From: an uncultured Bacteroidales bacterium
Lineage (GTDB): Bacteria; Bacteroidota; Bacteroidia; Bacteroidales; UBA932
DNA: 64,000 bases
Direction: 5' to 3'
Assembly (NCBI GenBank): GCA_947303465.1
Contig: CAMYYI010000005.1
Span: forward strand, 1-64,000
Made by a program: the position numbers and the translations under genes. This document shows positions 19,633 through 29,299 of this stretch, piece after piece (within the stretch, counting starts at the first letter, position 1; each line of letters starts with the position of its first letter). Under the pieces are notes generated by a model that searched no databases, was not told the DNA's origin, and worked only from the letters and a program-made list of their open reading frames with translations.

Positions 19633-21738
19633 ATGAAGAGGAACAACAAGAAAAGGAGACAGGAGCCGCACGGACACAGGAAAGTGCAGCGCAAGCCTGT
19701 ACAGCAGTATGTAGGCAAGGTGCAGATGACCCGCGAGGGCTTCATCTTCGTAATGGTCGAAGGGCAGGACGACGACATCTACGTCAAGGCCGCCAAGACC
19801 CGCCGGGCACTTAACGGCGATATAGTGAGGGTTGCCGTAACCGGACACGGCGAGAAGGGCAAGCGCCGCGAAGGCGAGGTGGTGGAAATACTCGAACACA
19901 GCAAGGCGCCTTTCGTCGGTTACATGCATTACGTAGGAGCCCAGGCATGGGTGCTCATGCAGAGCAAGATCATGCCGTACGATATCGAAGTGGACGCAGA
20001 GCAGGCCCGCGAGGCCGGCGCGAAGTCCGGCATGAAGGTGGCTGCGGTAGTGGACGGATGGCATCGCGGCGAAGCCGGCCCTTACGGGCATATAAGCGAT
20101 GTGCTGGGCATGCCTGGCGAAAACGAGACGGAGATGCATGCCATCCTGGCGGAGTTCAATCTCCCGTACAAGTTTACCAGGGAGGTGGAGAATGCCGCCG
20201 ACAAGATTCCGGACGAGATAAGCGCAGAGGAACTCAAGGGTCGAAAGGACTTCCGCGACACCTTCACCTTTACCATTGACCCTACGGACGCAAAGGACTT
20301 CGACGATGCACTCTCGTTCAAGAAGCTGACCAACGGGAACTACGAGGTGGGCGTTCATATCGCCGATGTGTCGCATTACGTGCACCCGGGCGATGCTGTG
20401 AATGCCGAGGCCCGCGAGCGCGGCACCTCCGTGTATCTGGTAGACCGTACCGTTCCCATGCTCCCGGAGAAACTCTCCAACAAGCTCTGCTCGCTGCGGC
20501 AGGATGAGGACAAGCTGACCTTCTCCGTGGTCTTCGAGATAGGACCCAAGGGAGCTGTAAAGTCCCGCTGGTTCGGCCGCACCGTCATACGTTCCAACCG
20601 TCGCATGGATTACGACCAGGCCCAGCAGATAATAGACAATCCGCCGGAGCCGGATAAGTGTACCCGGCTGGACGAGGCCATCCTTACATTGAACCGTCTG
20701 GCAAGGTGTCTGCGTGACGCACGTTTCCGCAACGGCGCCATCAATTTCGACCGGCCGGAGATGAAAGTTGAGGTGGACGGACAGGGCCGGCCGCTCAGGG
20801 TGTATCAGAAGATTGCCCGGGAGTCCAACAATCTCATAGAGGAGTTCATGCTTCTGGCCAACCGCAGCGTGGCCGAGTTCGTGGCTACCGGCGGCAAAAT
20901 GAACGGTGTGGCTATGAAGAGCGCCAAAACCTTCGTTTACCGTGTGCACGGGGAGCCCAACTACGAAAAGCTGGAGGGACTGCGTGGCTTTGCCTCCAAC
21001 TTCGGCTACAATATGGCAGAGGCATCGAACGGAAAGAGCGCTGCTGCATCGCTCCGCGAGCTGCTTGGCGCCGCCAAGGGCAAGCCGGAGTACGACGCCT
21101 TCGAGAACCTGGCGCTGCGCTCCATGGCCAAGGCGGTTTACAGTACCGACAACATTGGCCACTACGGCCTTGCGTTCCCGTTTTATACCCATTTCACATC
21201 GCCCATACGCCGTTTCCCCGACCTCATGGTGCACCGCCTGCTCGGCAGGTACCTCCAGGGTGGCGATTCTGCGGACAAGGCACGCTTCGAGCGGGAGTGT
21301 GTCCATGCCTCCGAGCGCGAGCTCGTAGCCGCCGATGCCGAACGCACCAGCGTAAAGTACAAGCTGGTGGAGTTCATGCAGGACAAGGTTGGCCTGGAGT
21401 ATGACGGAGCCGTATCCGGAATTACGGAGTGGGGTATGTATGTGGAACTGGACGAGACGCATATAGAGGGCATGGTTCCGCTTCGAGAGATGCACTCCGA
21501 CTTCTATGAATTCGACGAGGGCCATTACCGTCTGCACGGGCGCCGCACCGGCAGGGAGTACCGCCTCGGCGACCGCGTGCGCATCAAGGTTGCGGGGGCA
21601 AACCTGGAACAACGACAATTGGATTTTGAACTTATAGAAAATGAAGAAGATTTTACTGCCGTTCCTGCTGTTGGGCGGCGTGCTCCTGATGTCCGCGCTG
21701 GACGCAAGCGCACAAACAAGGGAAGAAAGGCTCGCTGA
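19633..21738 (+). CDS. rnr: ribonuclease R
   Basis: DPTDAKDFDDALSF RNB motif, FTSPIRRFPDLMVHR, C-terminal S1 domain and basic tail. Confidence 0.95.
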   Translation: MKRNNKKRRQEPHGHRKVQRKPVQQYVGKVQMTREGFIFVMVEGQDDDIYVKAAKTRRALNGDIVRVAVTGHGEKGKRREGEVVEILEHSKAPFVGYMHYVGAQAWVLMQSKIMPYDIEVDAEQAREAGAKSGMKVAAVVDGWHRGEAGPYGHISDVLGMPGENETEMHAILAEFNLPYKFTREVENAADKIPDEISAEELKGRKDFRDTFTFTIDPTDAKDFDDALSFKKLTNGNYEVGVHIADVSHYVHPGDAVNAEARERGTSVYLVDRTVPMLPEKLSNKLCSLRQDEDKLTFSVVFEIGPKGAVKSRWFGRTVIRSNRRMDYDQAQQIIDNPPEPDKCTRLDEAILTLNRLARCLRDARFRNGAINFDRPEMKVEVDGQGRPLRVYQKIARESNNLIEEFMLLANRSVAEFVATGGKMNGVAMKSAKTFVYRVHGEPNYEKLEGLRGFASNFGYNMAEASNGKSAAASLRELLGAAKGKPEYDAFENLALRSMAKAVYSTDNIGHYGLAFPFYTHFTSPIRRFPDLMVHRLLGRYLQGGDSADKARFERECVHASERELVAADAERTSVKYKLVEFMQDKVGLEYDGAVSGITEWGMYVELDETHIEGMVPLREMHSDFYEFDEGHYRLHGRRTGREYRLGDRVRIKVAGANLEQRQLDFELIENEEDFTAVPAVGRRAPDVRAGRKRTNKGRKAR

Positions 21739-23095
21739 GTACGTATACTACTTTGCTTCCGACTCTTTGAAAGGCCGCGAAGCCGGTTCCCACGGCGCCG
21801 AGATGGCCCGGTACTATATTGTCGCCCGTTACAAGGAGTGCGGGCTCAAGCCTTTCCTGAACGGGGATTTTGTGATTCCGTTCAAGCATGGTGACAAAGA
21901 TTATGCGAACGTAGTCGGAATTATTGAGGGCAATTCCCTGAAGCATGAGTACATAGTACTCGGTGCGCATTTTGACCACCTGGGCGTGAAGAACGGAAAT
22001 ATCTATCCCGGGGCGGACGACAATGCGTCCGGCAGTGCCGCGCTTATAGAAATAGCCCGTGAACTCTGCGCCAGGCAGGGAGAGCTGGAGCGCAGCGTGA
22101 TAATTGCCGCCTTCGACGCCGAGGAGAAGGGACTCTATGGCTCCAACGCCCTCTCCGAACTGCTGGACGTTACGTATGGAATAGAAAACGTCAAGCTCAT
22201 GATGAGCATAGATATGGTAGGCTGGTACAGGCAGAGCGGAAAGCTTATCCTGGAAGGCACATCCACCATACGCGACGGCCGCAAGATTGCGGAAGATCTG
22301 GCAACGCGCCATTCCATCAACGTGGAGACCAAGAACTTCGAGACTTCCGTCCTCACCGCAACCGATACCGAAGGCTTTGCCAAGAAGCAGGTTCCTACGC
22401 TTGCCGTGACCACTGGACTCAAGTCCCCGTATCACAAGCCGGGAGACAAGGCGAATCTGATAGATTACGCCGGACTCGACCGGGTTACCGGTTATCTGGC
22501 CGATCTAGCAGCTGCAGTTGCATCCGATCCTTCTTTCGCTTCCAGCGGCAGGGTGGCCCGGAAGCATTCCAACAAGGCGCCTGTCTTCGAAGGCGGTGTC
22601 GTGGCCAGCATAGGCGGCAGCAACATACGTTTCCCCGATGCCAGGCTCACGGCGGATTCCAACCGCAGTTTCAATGCCGGTCTTATGGGGCGCTTCAACT
22701 TCGGCAAGGCCGGCCTGCAGGTCAACGTATTGTACGACCAGGCTGGCAGCTACTTCCCAAACCTCGACAAACCCCTAGGCAAGGCGCAGAAGTACTCGCA
22801 GCAGGCAGTTACCGTTCCGGCTTACCTTATCTACAGGGTAGGGGACGTGTCTGCGGCAGGTTATGCTGGCGTCGGCGGTTACTACAGCTATGCCTTCCAG
22901 CATGAGTTCAGCGTGGCGGACCCCGAGTGGGCGGTGAATCCCCATCAGGGAGGTATGGCGGCGGTTTTCGGCATGCAGGCAGGCCCCATCCTGTTCGAGT
23001 GGAGCTTCCGCTGGCAGCTAAGCCGCCTCTTTGCCGGCCCGGACAACGCCCGTCTGAATTACGGCACTTATCTTACCCTCGGCTGGGTGTTCTGA
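21641..23095 (+). CDS. M28 family metallopeptidase
   Basis: Signal peptide MKKILLPFLLLGGVLLMSALDASA; VVGIIEG, VLGAHFDHLG and GADDNASGSAALIE. Confidence 0.9.
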   Translation: MKKILLPFLLLGGVLLMSALDASAQTREERLAEYVYYFASDSLKGREAGSHGAEMARYYIVARYKECGLKPFLNGDFVIPFKHGDKDYANVVGIIEGNSLKHEYIVLGAHFDHLGVKNGNIYPGADDNASGSAALIEIARELCARQGELERSVIIAAFDAEEKGLYGSNALSELLDVTYGIENVKLMMSIDMVGWYRQSGKLILEGTSTIRDGRKIAEDLATRHSINVETKNFETSVLTATDTEGFAKKQVPTLAVTTGLKSPYHKPGDKANLIDYAGLDRVTGYLADLAAAVASDPSFASSGRVARKHSNKAPVFEGGVVASIGGSNIRFPDARLTADSNRSFNAGLMGRFNFGKAGLQVNVLYDQAGSYFPNLDKPLGKAQKYSQQAVTVPAYLIYRVGDVSAAGYAGVGGYYSYAFQHEFSVADPEWAVNPHQGGMAAVFGMQAGPILFEWSFRWQLSRLFAGPDNARLNYGTYLTLGWVF

Positions 23096-23096
23096 T

Positions 23097-24290
23097 ATGA
23101 TTAACGAGAATTTCCTGAATCTCAAGACCAGTTATCTCTTCGGGGAGGTCGACAGGCGTACTGAGGCTTATCAGCAGCGCCATCCCGGAGCGTCCGTAAT
23201 AAGGCTGGGAGTGGGTGATGTCACCCTTCCACTGGCCCCGGCCGTAATCGATGCCATGCATGCGGCAGTGGATGAGTGCTCCAGGGCAGAGACCTTCAAG
23301 GGTTATGGCCCGGAACACGGTCGTGCCTTCCTGCGCGAGGCCATTGCGGAAACCGATTTCCCCGGACTGGGAATCAAGGCGTCCGAGGTCTTTGTCAGCG
23401 AAGGTTCCAAGACCGATATGGGGAATATCCTGGATATCTTTGCCCCTGGGCTTTCAGCGGGCATCCCGGATCCGGTATATCCCTTGTATACAGATACTTG
23501 CATCATCGCGGGCCATAATATCAAATACCTGCCTATGGATGCGTCCAACGACTTTTCCGGAGACATTCCGGAGGAGCGTCTGGACCTGGTGTACCTCTGC
23601 TTCCCCAACAATCCTACCGGAGCGGTGGCGAGCCGCAAGAAGCTTACGGAATGGGTGGAGTATGCTCTCCGGAACGGCAGCATTATTCTCTACGATTCGG
23701 CGTACGAAAGCTACATCCGGGACGATTCCATTCCGCATTCAATCTATGAGATTCCCGGTGCGGAGGACTGCGCCATAGAGTTCAGAAGTTTCTCCAAGAC
23801 CGCCGGTTTTACCGGCATCCGCTCGGGTTATACAGTTATCCCCGAAGGGCTTGCACTGGATGCTGCGGATGGCAGGAAAGTGCGTCTGGCAGACCTTTGG
23901 GAACGCCGCCAGAACAGTAAATACAACGGCAATTCCTATATCTCGCAACGTGCTGCGGCTGCCGCGCTTTCCCCGGAAGGACGTCGGCAGACCCGTGCCC
24001 AGGTAGATTCTTACCTTGTCACGGCTTCAGGCATAAGAGGCATTCTGGCCGATGCCGGACTGGATCCCGCTGGAGGCGTGAATGCCCCGTATCTGTGGGT
24101 GCGCACCCCTGACGGTATGGGCTCGTGGGAGTTCTTCGACTGTCTGCTGGAGGCTACCGGGGTGGTTGTCACGCCAGGCGCAGGCTTCGGCCCCGGCGGC
24201 GAAGGACGCTTCCGCCTCAGCGCCTTCGGCGAGCGTCATGCCAGCATTGAAGCGGCGGAAAGGATAGCAGACTTTGTGAAGACGTTATGA
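23097..24290 (+). CDS. dapL: LL-diaminopimelate aminotransferase
   Basis: IRLGVGDVTLPLAPAVIDAM, PNNPTGAVASRKKL and RSFSKTAGFTGIRSGYTVIP. Confidence 0.94.
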   Translation: MINENFLNLKTSYLFGEVDRRTEAYQQRHPGASVIRLGVGDVTLPLAPAVIDAMHAAVDECSRAETFKGYGPEHGRAFLREAIAETDFPGLGIKASEVFVSEGSKTDMGNILDIFAPGLSAGIPDPVYPLYTDTCIIAGHNIKYLPMDASNDFSGDIPEERLDLVYLCFPNNPTGAVASRKKLTEWVEYALRNGSIILYDSAYESYIRDDSIPHSIYEIPGAEDCAIEFRSFSKTAGFTGIRSGYTVIPEGLALDAADGRKVRLADLWERRQNSKYNGNSYISQRAAAAALSPEGRRQTRAQVDSYLVTASGIRGILADAGLDPAGGVNAPYLWVRTPDGMGSWEFFDCLLEATGVVVTPGAGFGPGGEGRFRLSAFGERHASIEAAERIADFVKTL

Positions 24291-25903
24291 ACCCTAAATA
24301 CATATTCATCACAGGCGGCGTAGTTTCTTCCCTGGGCAAGGGAATAGTTGCCGCATCTCTTGCTAAACTCCTGCAGTCCAGGGGGTTGAGGGTTACTATT
24401 CAGAAGTTTGACCCATATATAAACATAGATCCGGGAACGCTCAATCCCTATGAGCACGGGGAGTGCTACGTGACGGAAGACGGTGCCGAGACCGACCTCG
24501 ACCTCGGCCACTATGAGCGTTTCCTGGGCGTCCCCACATCCAAGGCCAACAACGTCACCACAGGCAAGATTTACAACACCGTCATTACAAAGGAGCGCGA
24601 GGGCGCATATCTGGGCAAGACGGTGCAGATCGTACCCCATATTACCGACGAGATCAAGCGGCGCATGCTGCTGCTGGGCAACAGCGGCCAGTACGACGTT
24701 ATCCTCACGGAAATAGGAGGTACCGTAGGCGATATGGAGTCGCAGCCGTTCATAGAGGCTGTGCGTCAGCTGCAGTGGGAACTTGCCGAGGAGGACTGCA
24801 TGTCCATACACCTCACGCTGGTGCCCTATCTCAGCGCCGCAGCCGAACTCAAGACAAAACCTACCCAGCACTCGGTGCAGATGCTGCAGCAGAGCGGAGT
24901 GCAGCCTGATGTGATAATTTGCCGCACCGAGCACCCGCTCTCGCCCGAACTCAAGCGTAAAGTGGCCCAGTTCTGCAACGTCAAGCCGGGGCACGTTATC
25001 CAGAGCATGGATGCATGGAGCATCTATCAGGTTCCTCTCAATCTGCACGAAGAGCATCTGGACGAGCTGGTGGTACGCAAACTCTGCATAGACAACTTCA
25101 ACCAGCCTGACCTGAAGCAATGGCGCGGCTTCCTGGACCGCCTTGCCAATCCCAAGCGGGAGGTGGATATAGCCCTGGTAGGCAAGTATGTATCACTGCA
25201 GGATGCCTACAAGTCCATCCTGGAGGCCTTCGTCCATGCCGGCGCCGCAGATTCCTGCCATGTACGCGTGCATTCTATTCTGAGTGAGGATATTACCGAA
25301 GAAAATGCATCTTCGCTGCTGTCCGGAATGGACGGCATCCTCGTGGCCCCGGGCTTCGGCGAGAGGGGACTGGAAGGCAAGGTGCATGCCATACATTATG
25401 CCCGCGAGAACGGGGTGCCGTTTTTCGGTATTTGTCTTGGAATGCAGATGTGCGTAGTGGAGTTTGCCCGCAACGTGCTGGGCTATGCCGATGCCGCCTC
25501 CACCGAGACCAACCCCCGTACATCACATCCTGTCATAGATTTGATGGAGGACCAGAAGAGCACTACCATCAAGGGAGGTACCATGAGGCTTGGCGCCTAT
25601 GAGTGCGAGCTGCTGCCGGGTTCCCTGGCCCACAAGATTTATGGCAGCAAGGTGATACATGAACGTCACCGTCACCGCTACGAATTCAACGCCGATTATG
25701 CCGGGGAATTCAAGGCGGCGGGACTGGTGGCTTCCGGCCACAATCCTCAGACCGGACTCACTGAAATAGTGGAGCTTCCCGCTCATCCATTCTTTATCGG
25801 AGTGCAGTTCCATCCGGAGTACAGAAGTACCCCTGAGAACCCGCATCCTTTGTTCAAGGCATTTGTAGAGGCGGCGTCAAAATGCCGTGCAGAAAGGGTA
25901 TGA
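24287..25903 (+). CDS. pyrG: CTP synthase
   Basis: KYIFITGGVVSSLGKGIVAASLAKLLQSRG, DPYINIDPGTLNPYEHGE and glutaminase GICLGMQM. Confidence 0.98.
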   Translation: MNPKYIFITGGVVSSLGKGIVAASLAKLLQSRGLRVTIQKFDPYINIDPGTLNPYEHGECYVTEDGAETDLDLGHYERFLGVPTSKANNVTTGKIYNTVITKEREGAYLGKTVQIVPHITDEIKRRMLLLGNSGQYDVILTEIGGTVGDMESQPFIEAVRQLQWELAEEDCMSIHLTLVPYLSAAAELKTKPTQHSVQMLQQSGVQPDVIICRTEHPLSPELKRKVAQFCNVKPGHVIQSMDAWSIYQVPLNLHEEHLDELVVRKLCIDNFNQPDLKQWRGFLDRLANPKREVDIALVGKYVSLQDAYKSILEAFVHAGAADSCHVRVHSILSEDITEENASSLLSGMDGILVAPGFGERGLEGKVHAIHYARENGVPFFGICLGMQMCVVEFARNVLGYADAASTETNPRTSHPVIDLMEDQKSTTIKGGTMRLGAYECELLPGSLAHKIYGSKVIHERHRHRYEFNADYAGEFKAAGLVASGHNPQTGLTEIVELPAHPFFIGVQFHPEYRSTPENPHPLFKAFVEAASKCRAERV

Positions 25904-26745
25904 GGCTGGAATTCACAAAGATGGAAGGGCTTGGCAACGACTACATTTACGTCGATGCCTCCCGTTTTCCGGTAGCGGACCCGGCTGCGCTGTCCGTTCG
26001 CCTGAGTGACAGGCACTTCGGCATAGGCGGCGACGGACTGGTGCTCATAGGACCGTCCGGATGTGCGGATTTCTCCATGCGCATGTACAATGCCGACGGT
26101 TCGGAAGGCCTTATGTGCGGCAATGCTGCACGCTGTATAGGAAAGTATGTGTACGAGAAGGGCCTGACCGGATCGCGGGAAATCTCCCTGGAGACCAGAT
26201 CCGGAATCAAGAAGCTTTCCCTGCATACCGGCCCGGACAGGAAGGTGGAGAGCGTGACAGTAGGGATGGGAGGCTTCGTCATAGAACAAAGGAATCTGGA
26301 ACTGGAGGCCGCCGGCTCCGTTTTCTGCGGAACGGTGGTGAATGTTGGAAATCCGCACTTCGTGGTGTTCTGCCAGGATGCCGAAGCCGTGAACCTGCCG
26401 CTGGTCGGTCCCGCAATAGAAAGACACAGGTTATTCCCCGGCCGCATCAACACAGAATTCGTCTCTGTCATCCGGAGTGCCCCTTCTGTCATCCTGAGCG
26501 AAAGCGAAGGATCTCCCTCCTCCCTCCGCATGCGCGTCTGGGAGCGGGGAAGCGGCATCACCCTTGCCTGCGGCACGGGAGCCTGCGCAACGGCCGCCGC
26601 CGCCATCACCTCGGGCCTCGTCTCCAACCCATGCACCATAGTCATGGACGGCGGAGAACTTATAATCGCCCTTAAGGGGAGCGAGCTCTTTATGACCGGC
26701 CCCGCCCGCATTGCCTTCGAAGGAGTTGTGGAATATTCCAACTAA
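25900..26745 (+). CDS. dapF: diaminopimelate epimerase with short in-frame repeat insertion
   Basis: FTKMEGLGNDYIYVD, MCGNAARCIGKY and ERGSGITLACGTGACATA. ATGA overlap with pyrG. Confidence 0.95.
   Translation: MRLEFTKMEGLGNDYIYVDASRFPVADPAALSVRLSDRHFGIGGDGLVLIGPSGCADFSMRMYNADGSEGLMCGNAARCIGKYVYEKGLTGSREISLETRSGIKKLSLHTGPDRKVESVTVGMGGFVIEQRNLELEAAGSVFCGTVVNVGNPHFVVFCQDAEAVNLPLVGPAIERHRLFPGRINTEFVSVIRSAPSVILSESEGSPSSLRMRVWERGSGITLACGTGACATAAAAITSGLVSNPCTIVMDGGELIIALKGSELFMTGPARIAFEGVVEYSN
26485..26514. repeat. dispersed short repeat, in-frame copy in dapF
   Basis: tctgtcatcctgagcgaaagcgaaggatct, translated SVILSESEGS. A partial tandem copy, tctgtcatccggag, lies just upstream. Confidence 0.8.
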
Positions 26746-26760
26746 CAGCTGACCAAGAAA

Positions 26761-27732
26761 ATGATTGACGCAAAACTTATATCCTCTGAAGTGGAGAGGC
26801 TGTTCGCCTCCATAGAGTTCACCGGCGAGCCTGCAGGCCTGTACGACCCGCTGCGTTACATGATAAGCATAGGCGGCAAACGCATAAGGCCCACGCTTTG
26901 CTTCACTGCCTGCAGCCTCTTCTGCGACGAATTGCCAGCGCAGATACGGGACTGTGCCGCCGCCCTGGAGGTATTCCATACCTTCACTCTCATTCACGAC
27001 GATATAATGGACCGCTCGCCCCTCAGGCGCGGAGTACCCACTGTCTGGAAGAAGTGGAACGAGGATACCGCAATCCTGAGCGGGGACGTAATGCTGATAG
27101 ATGCGTACAAGCGCATCTCCAAGGCACCGGCATACTGTCATGGAGCCGTCATGAATCTGTTCTCCAGGACAGCCGCGGAGGTTTGCGAAGGACAGCAGCT
27201 CGATATGGAATTCGAGTCACGCAGCGATGTGGCCATGGAGGAGTATGAGCAGATGATAGGACTCAAGACCGCCGTGCTGCTTGCCTGCAGTGCGAAGGTT
27301 GGCGCCTTGATAGGAGCCGCTCCGGAAGCGGCGTGCGACGCCCTGTACCGCTATGGATATCAACTTGGTATGGCCTTTCAGGTAGCGGACGACTTTCTGG
27401 ATGCCTATGGGGATGAGAAGGTTTTCGGAAAACCCATAGGCGGCGATATCATCAACGGCAAGAAGAGCTGGCTGACCATCCGTGCCCTCCAGAAGACCAG
27501 GGACAAGGCTGCATTCCTGGAAACTTTCAATGCTGAAGCGGCTGGCCCTGAGCAGCGGCAGGCAAAAATCTCCGCAGTCAAGAAACTGTACGACGAACTG
27601 GGCGTTCCGGAAGATGCGCGTGCAGAAATCCGCCGTTACTCCGACCTTGCGATAGAGGCCGTGAAAGGCATTTCCAGCGACATCACTCCGCTTTGCGACT
27701 TTTCGGAAAAACTTATCGGCAGGGCAAAATAG
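26761..27732 (+). CDS. polyprenyl (geranylgeranyl-type) diphosphate synthase
   Basis: GKRIRPTLCF, LIHDDIMDRSPLRRGVPT and FQVADDFLDAYGDE. Confidence 0.93.
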   Translation: MIDAKLISSEVERLFASIEFTGEPAGLYDPLRYMISIGGKRIRPTLCFTACSLFCDELPAQIRDCAAALEVFHTFTLIHDDIMDRSPLRRGVPTVWKKWNEDTAILSGDVMLIDAYKRISKAPAYCHGAVMNLFSRTAAEVCEGQQLDMEFESRSDVAMEEYEQMIGLKTAVLLACSAKVGALIGAAPEAACDALYRYGYQLGMAFQVADDFLDAYGDEKVFGKPIGGDIINGKKSWLTIRALQKTRDKAAFLETFNAEAAGPEQRQAKISAVKKLYDELGVPEDARAEIRRYSDLAIEAVKGISSDITPLCDFSEKLIGRAK

Positions 27733-27734
27733 TC

Positions 27735-28670
27735 ATGGAAGCGACGGTCGTTAAGAATGCGGGCAGCCATTATCTGCTGAGCGAGCTCCCTGTCTGGGCG
27801 CCGTTCCCTGCGGTGTTGAGGGGAAAGGTACGCCTGGAGCGTTCCGTCGCAACCAATCCGGTTGCAGTAGGCGACAAGGTCCGCTACGAACTGGACGGCG
27901 CCCCTGCAGACGCACGTCATCCTGCAATCATCAAGGAGGTGCTGCCCCGCAGCAATTATATTATCCGCCGCAGCACCAACCTTTCCCGGCAGGCTCATGT
28001 AATTGCCGCCAACCTGGACCGTGCCGTCCTGGTGGTCACCCTGTATTTCCCGGAGATCAAGCTGCCCTTCCTGGACCGTCTGCTCGTGACCTGTGAGGTT
28101 TACGGCGTGCGTCCGGTTATAGTCCTTAACAAGCTCGACCTTTACCGGGAACCGGCCCCGGAGCAGGTGGAGTCTTTTTGCGATATCTACCGCGGTGCCG
28201 GATATACGGTGCTGGAATGCTCGGCGCTGACCGGAGAAGGGATAGACGAACTGCGCGCTGTCTGCTCTCACGGCACCAGTCTCCTGAGCGGGGAGTCCGG
28301 GGTTGGCAAGTCATCGATAATCAGGGCTTTGGACCCTTCGCTCGATCCTAAGGTGGGGCTTATAAGCGCAGCCCACCTGCAGGGAAAACACACCACTTCG
28401 CTTTATGAGATGTACCCCCTGAGCGGAGGCGGCTTCATAATCGATACTCCCGGCCTGCGCGGCTTCGGCCTGGTTGACCTGGAGAAGGAAGAGATATCCA
28501 AATACTTCCCGGAGATGCTCAGAGTGGCAGACAACTGCCGCTTCGTCCCCTGCACGCACACGCACGAACCCGGCTGTGCCGTCAAGCAGGCCCTCGACGA
28601 CGGCCTCATCAGCCCTGAACGATACAACTCCTACCTCGGCATGCTCGAGGAAGACAAAAAATTCCGATAA
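27735..28670 (+). CDS. rsgA: ribosome small subunit-dependent GTPase A
   Basis: VLNKLDLY, GESGVGKSSIIRAL, DTPGLRGFGL and the zinc-binding C-terminus. Confidence 0.95.
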   Translation: MEATVVKNAGSHYLLSELPVWAPFPAVLRGKVRLERSVATNPVAVGDKVRYELDGAPADARHPAIIKEVLPRSNYIIRRSTNLSRQAHVIAANLDRAVLVVTLYFPEIKLPFLDRLLVTCEVYGVRPVIVLNKLDLYREPAPEQVESFCDIYRGAGYTVLECSALTGEGIDELRAVCSHGTSLLSGESGVGKSSIIRALDPSLDPKVGLISAAHLQGKHTTSLYEMYPLSGGGFIIDTPGLRGFGLVDLEKEEISKYFPEMLRVADNCRFVPCTHTHEPGCAVKQALDDGLISPERYNSYLGMLEEDKKFR

Positions 28671-29299
28671 TGAACTTGGTTTTTGCTACCGGCAACCGCG
28701 GGAAGCTGCGCGAGGCCCGCGAGATTCTGGGAGACGGCGTACAAGTGCTGTCGCCGGCGGAGCTGGGCATTGACGGCGAGCCCGAGGAGAACGCCCTTAC
28801 GCTCAAGGAGAACTCGCTTATCAAGGCGGTTTATTTCCGTGAGCGCTCCGGCATGGACTGCTTCGCCGATGATACCGGGCTGGAGGTTGACGCCCTCGGC
28901 GGCGCGCCCGGGGTACATGCTGCCCGTTATGCACAGGATGTGGCGCGCCGTGACGGTCTTACGCTGCCGCCGGACCACGATTTCGGCGCCAATATCGATA
29001 CGCTACTGCGTGAGCTTTCCAGGCATCCCGGGGCTCCCCGTACCGCCCGCTTCCGCAGCGTGGTCACGCTCCTGTTGGGAGACCGCACGCTCTTTTTCGA
29101 GGGCACGCTGGAGGGGCGCATCGCGACCGAGCGCAGCGGCTCCGGTGGTTTTGGCTACGACCCGGTGTTCATAGCCGACGATTACCCCGACTGCAGCGTG
29201 GCGGAGCTGCCGGAAGAGACCAAGAACGCCATTTCCCATAGAGGCAAGGCCTTGCGCGCCATGGCACTGTGGTTGCAAGAGAACGGATACGAAAAATGA
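28670..29299 (+). CDS. rdgB: non-canonical purine NTP pyrophosphatase (RdgB/HAM1)
   Basis: LVFATGNRGKLREAREIL, FADDTGLEVDALGGAPGVHAARYA and GFGYDPVF. Confidence 0.95.
   Translation: MNLVFATGNRGKLREAREILGDGVQVLSPAELGIDGEPEENALTLKENSLIKAVYFRERSGMDCFADDTGLEVDALGGAPGVHAARYAQDVARRDGLTLPPDHDFGANIDTLLRELSRHPGAPRTARFRSVVTLLLGDRTLFFEGTLEGRIATERSGSGGFGYDPVFIADDYPDCSVAELPEETKNAISHRGKALRAMALWLQENGYEK

Noticed and set aside
18733-21618. 961-aa minus-strand ORF
   Set aside because: Antisense to manA and rnr, both clearly real.
24236-25120. 294-aa minus-strand ORF
   Set aside because: Antisense shadow of pyrG.
26431-27141. 236-aa minus-strand ORF
   Set aside because: Antisense to dapF and the prenyl synthase; no recognisable domain.
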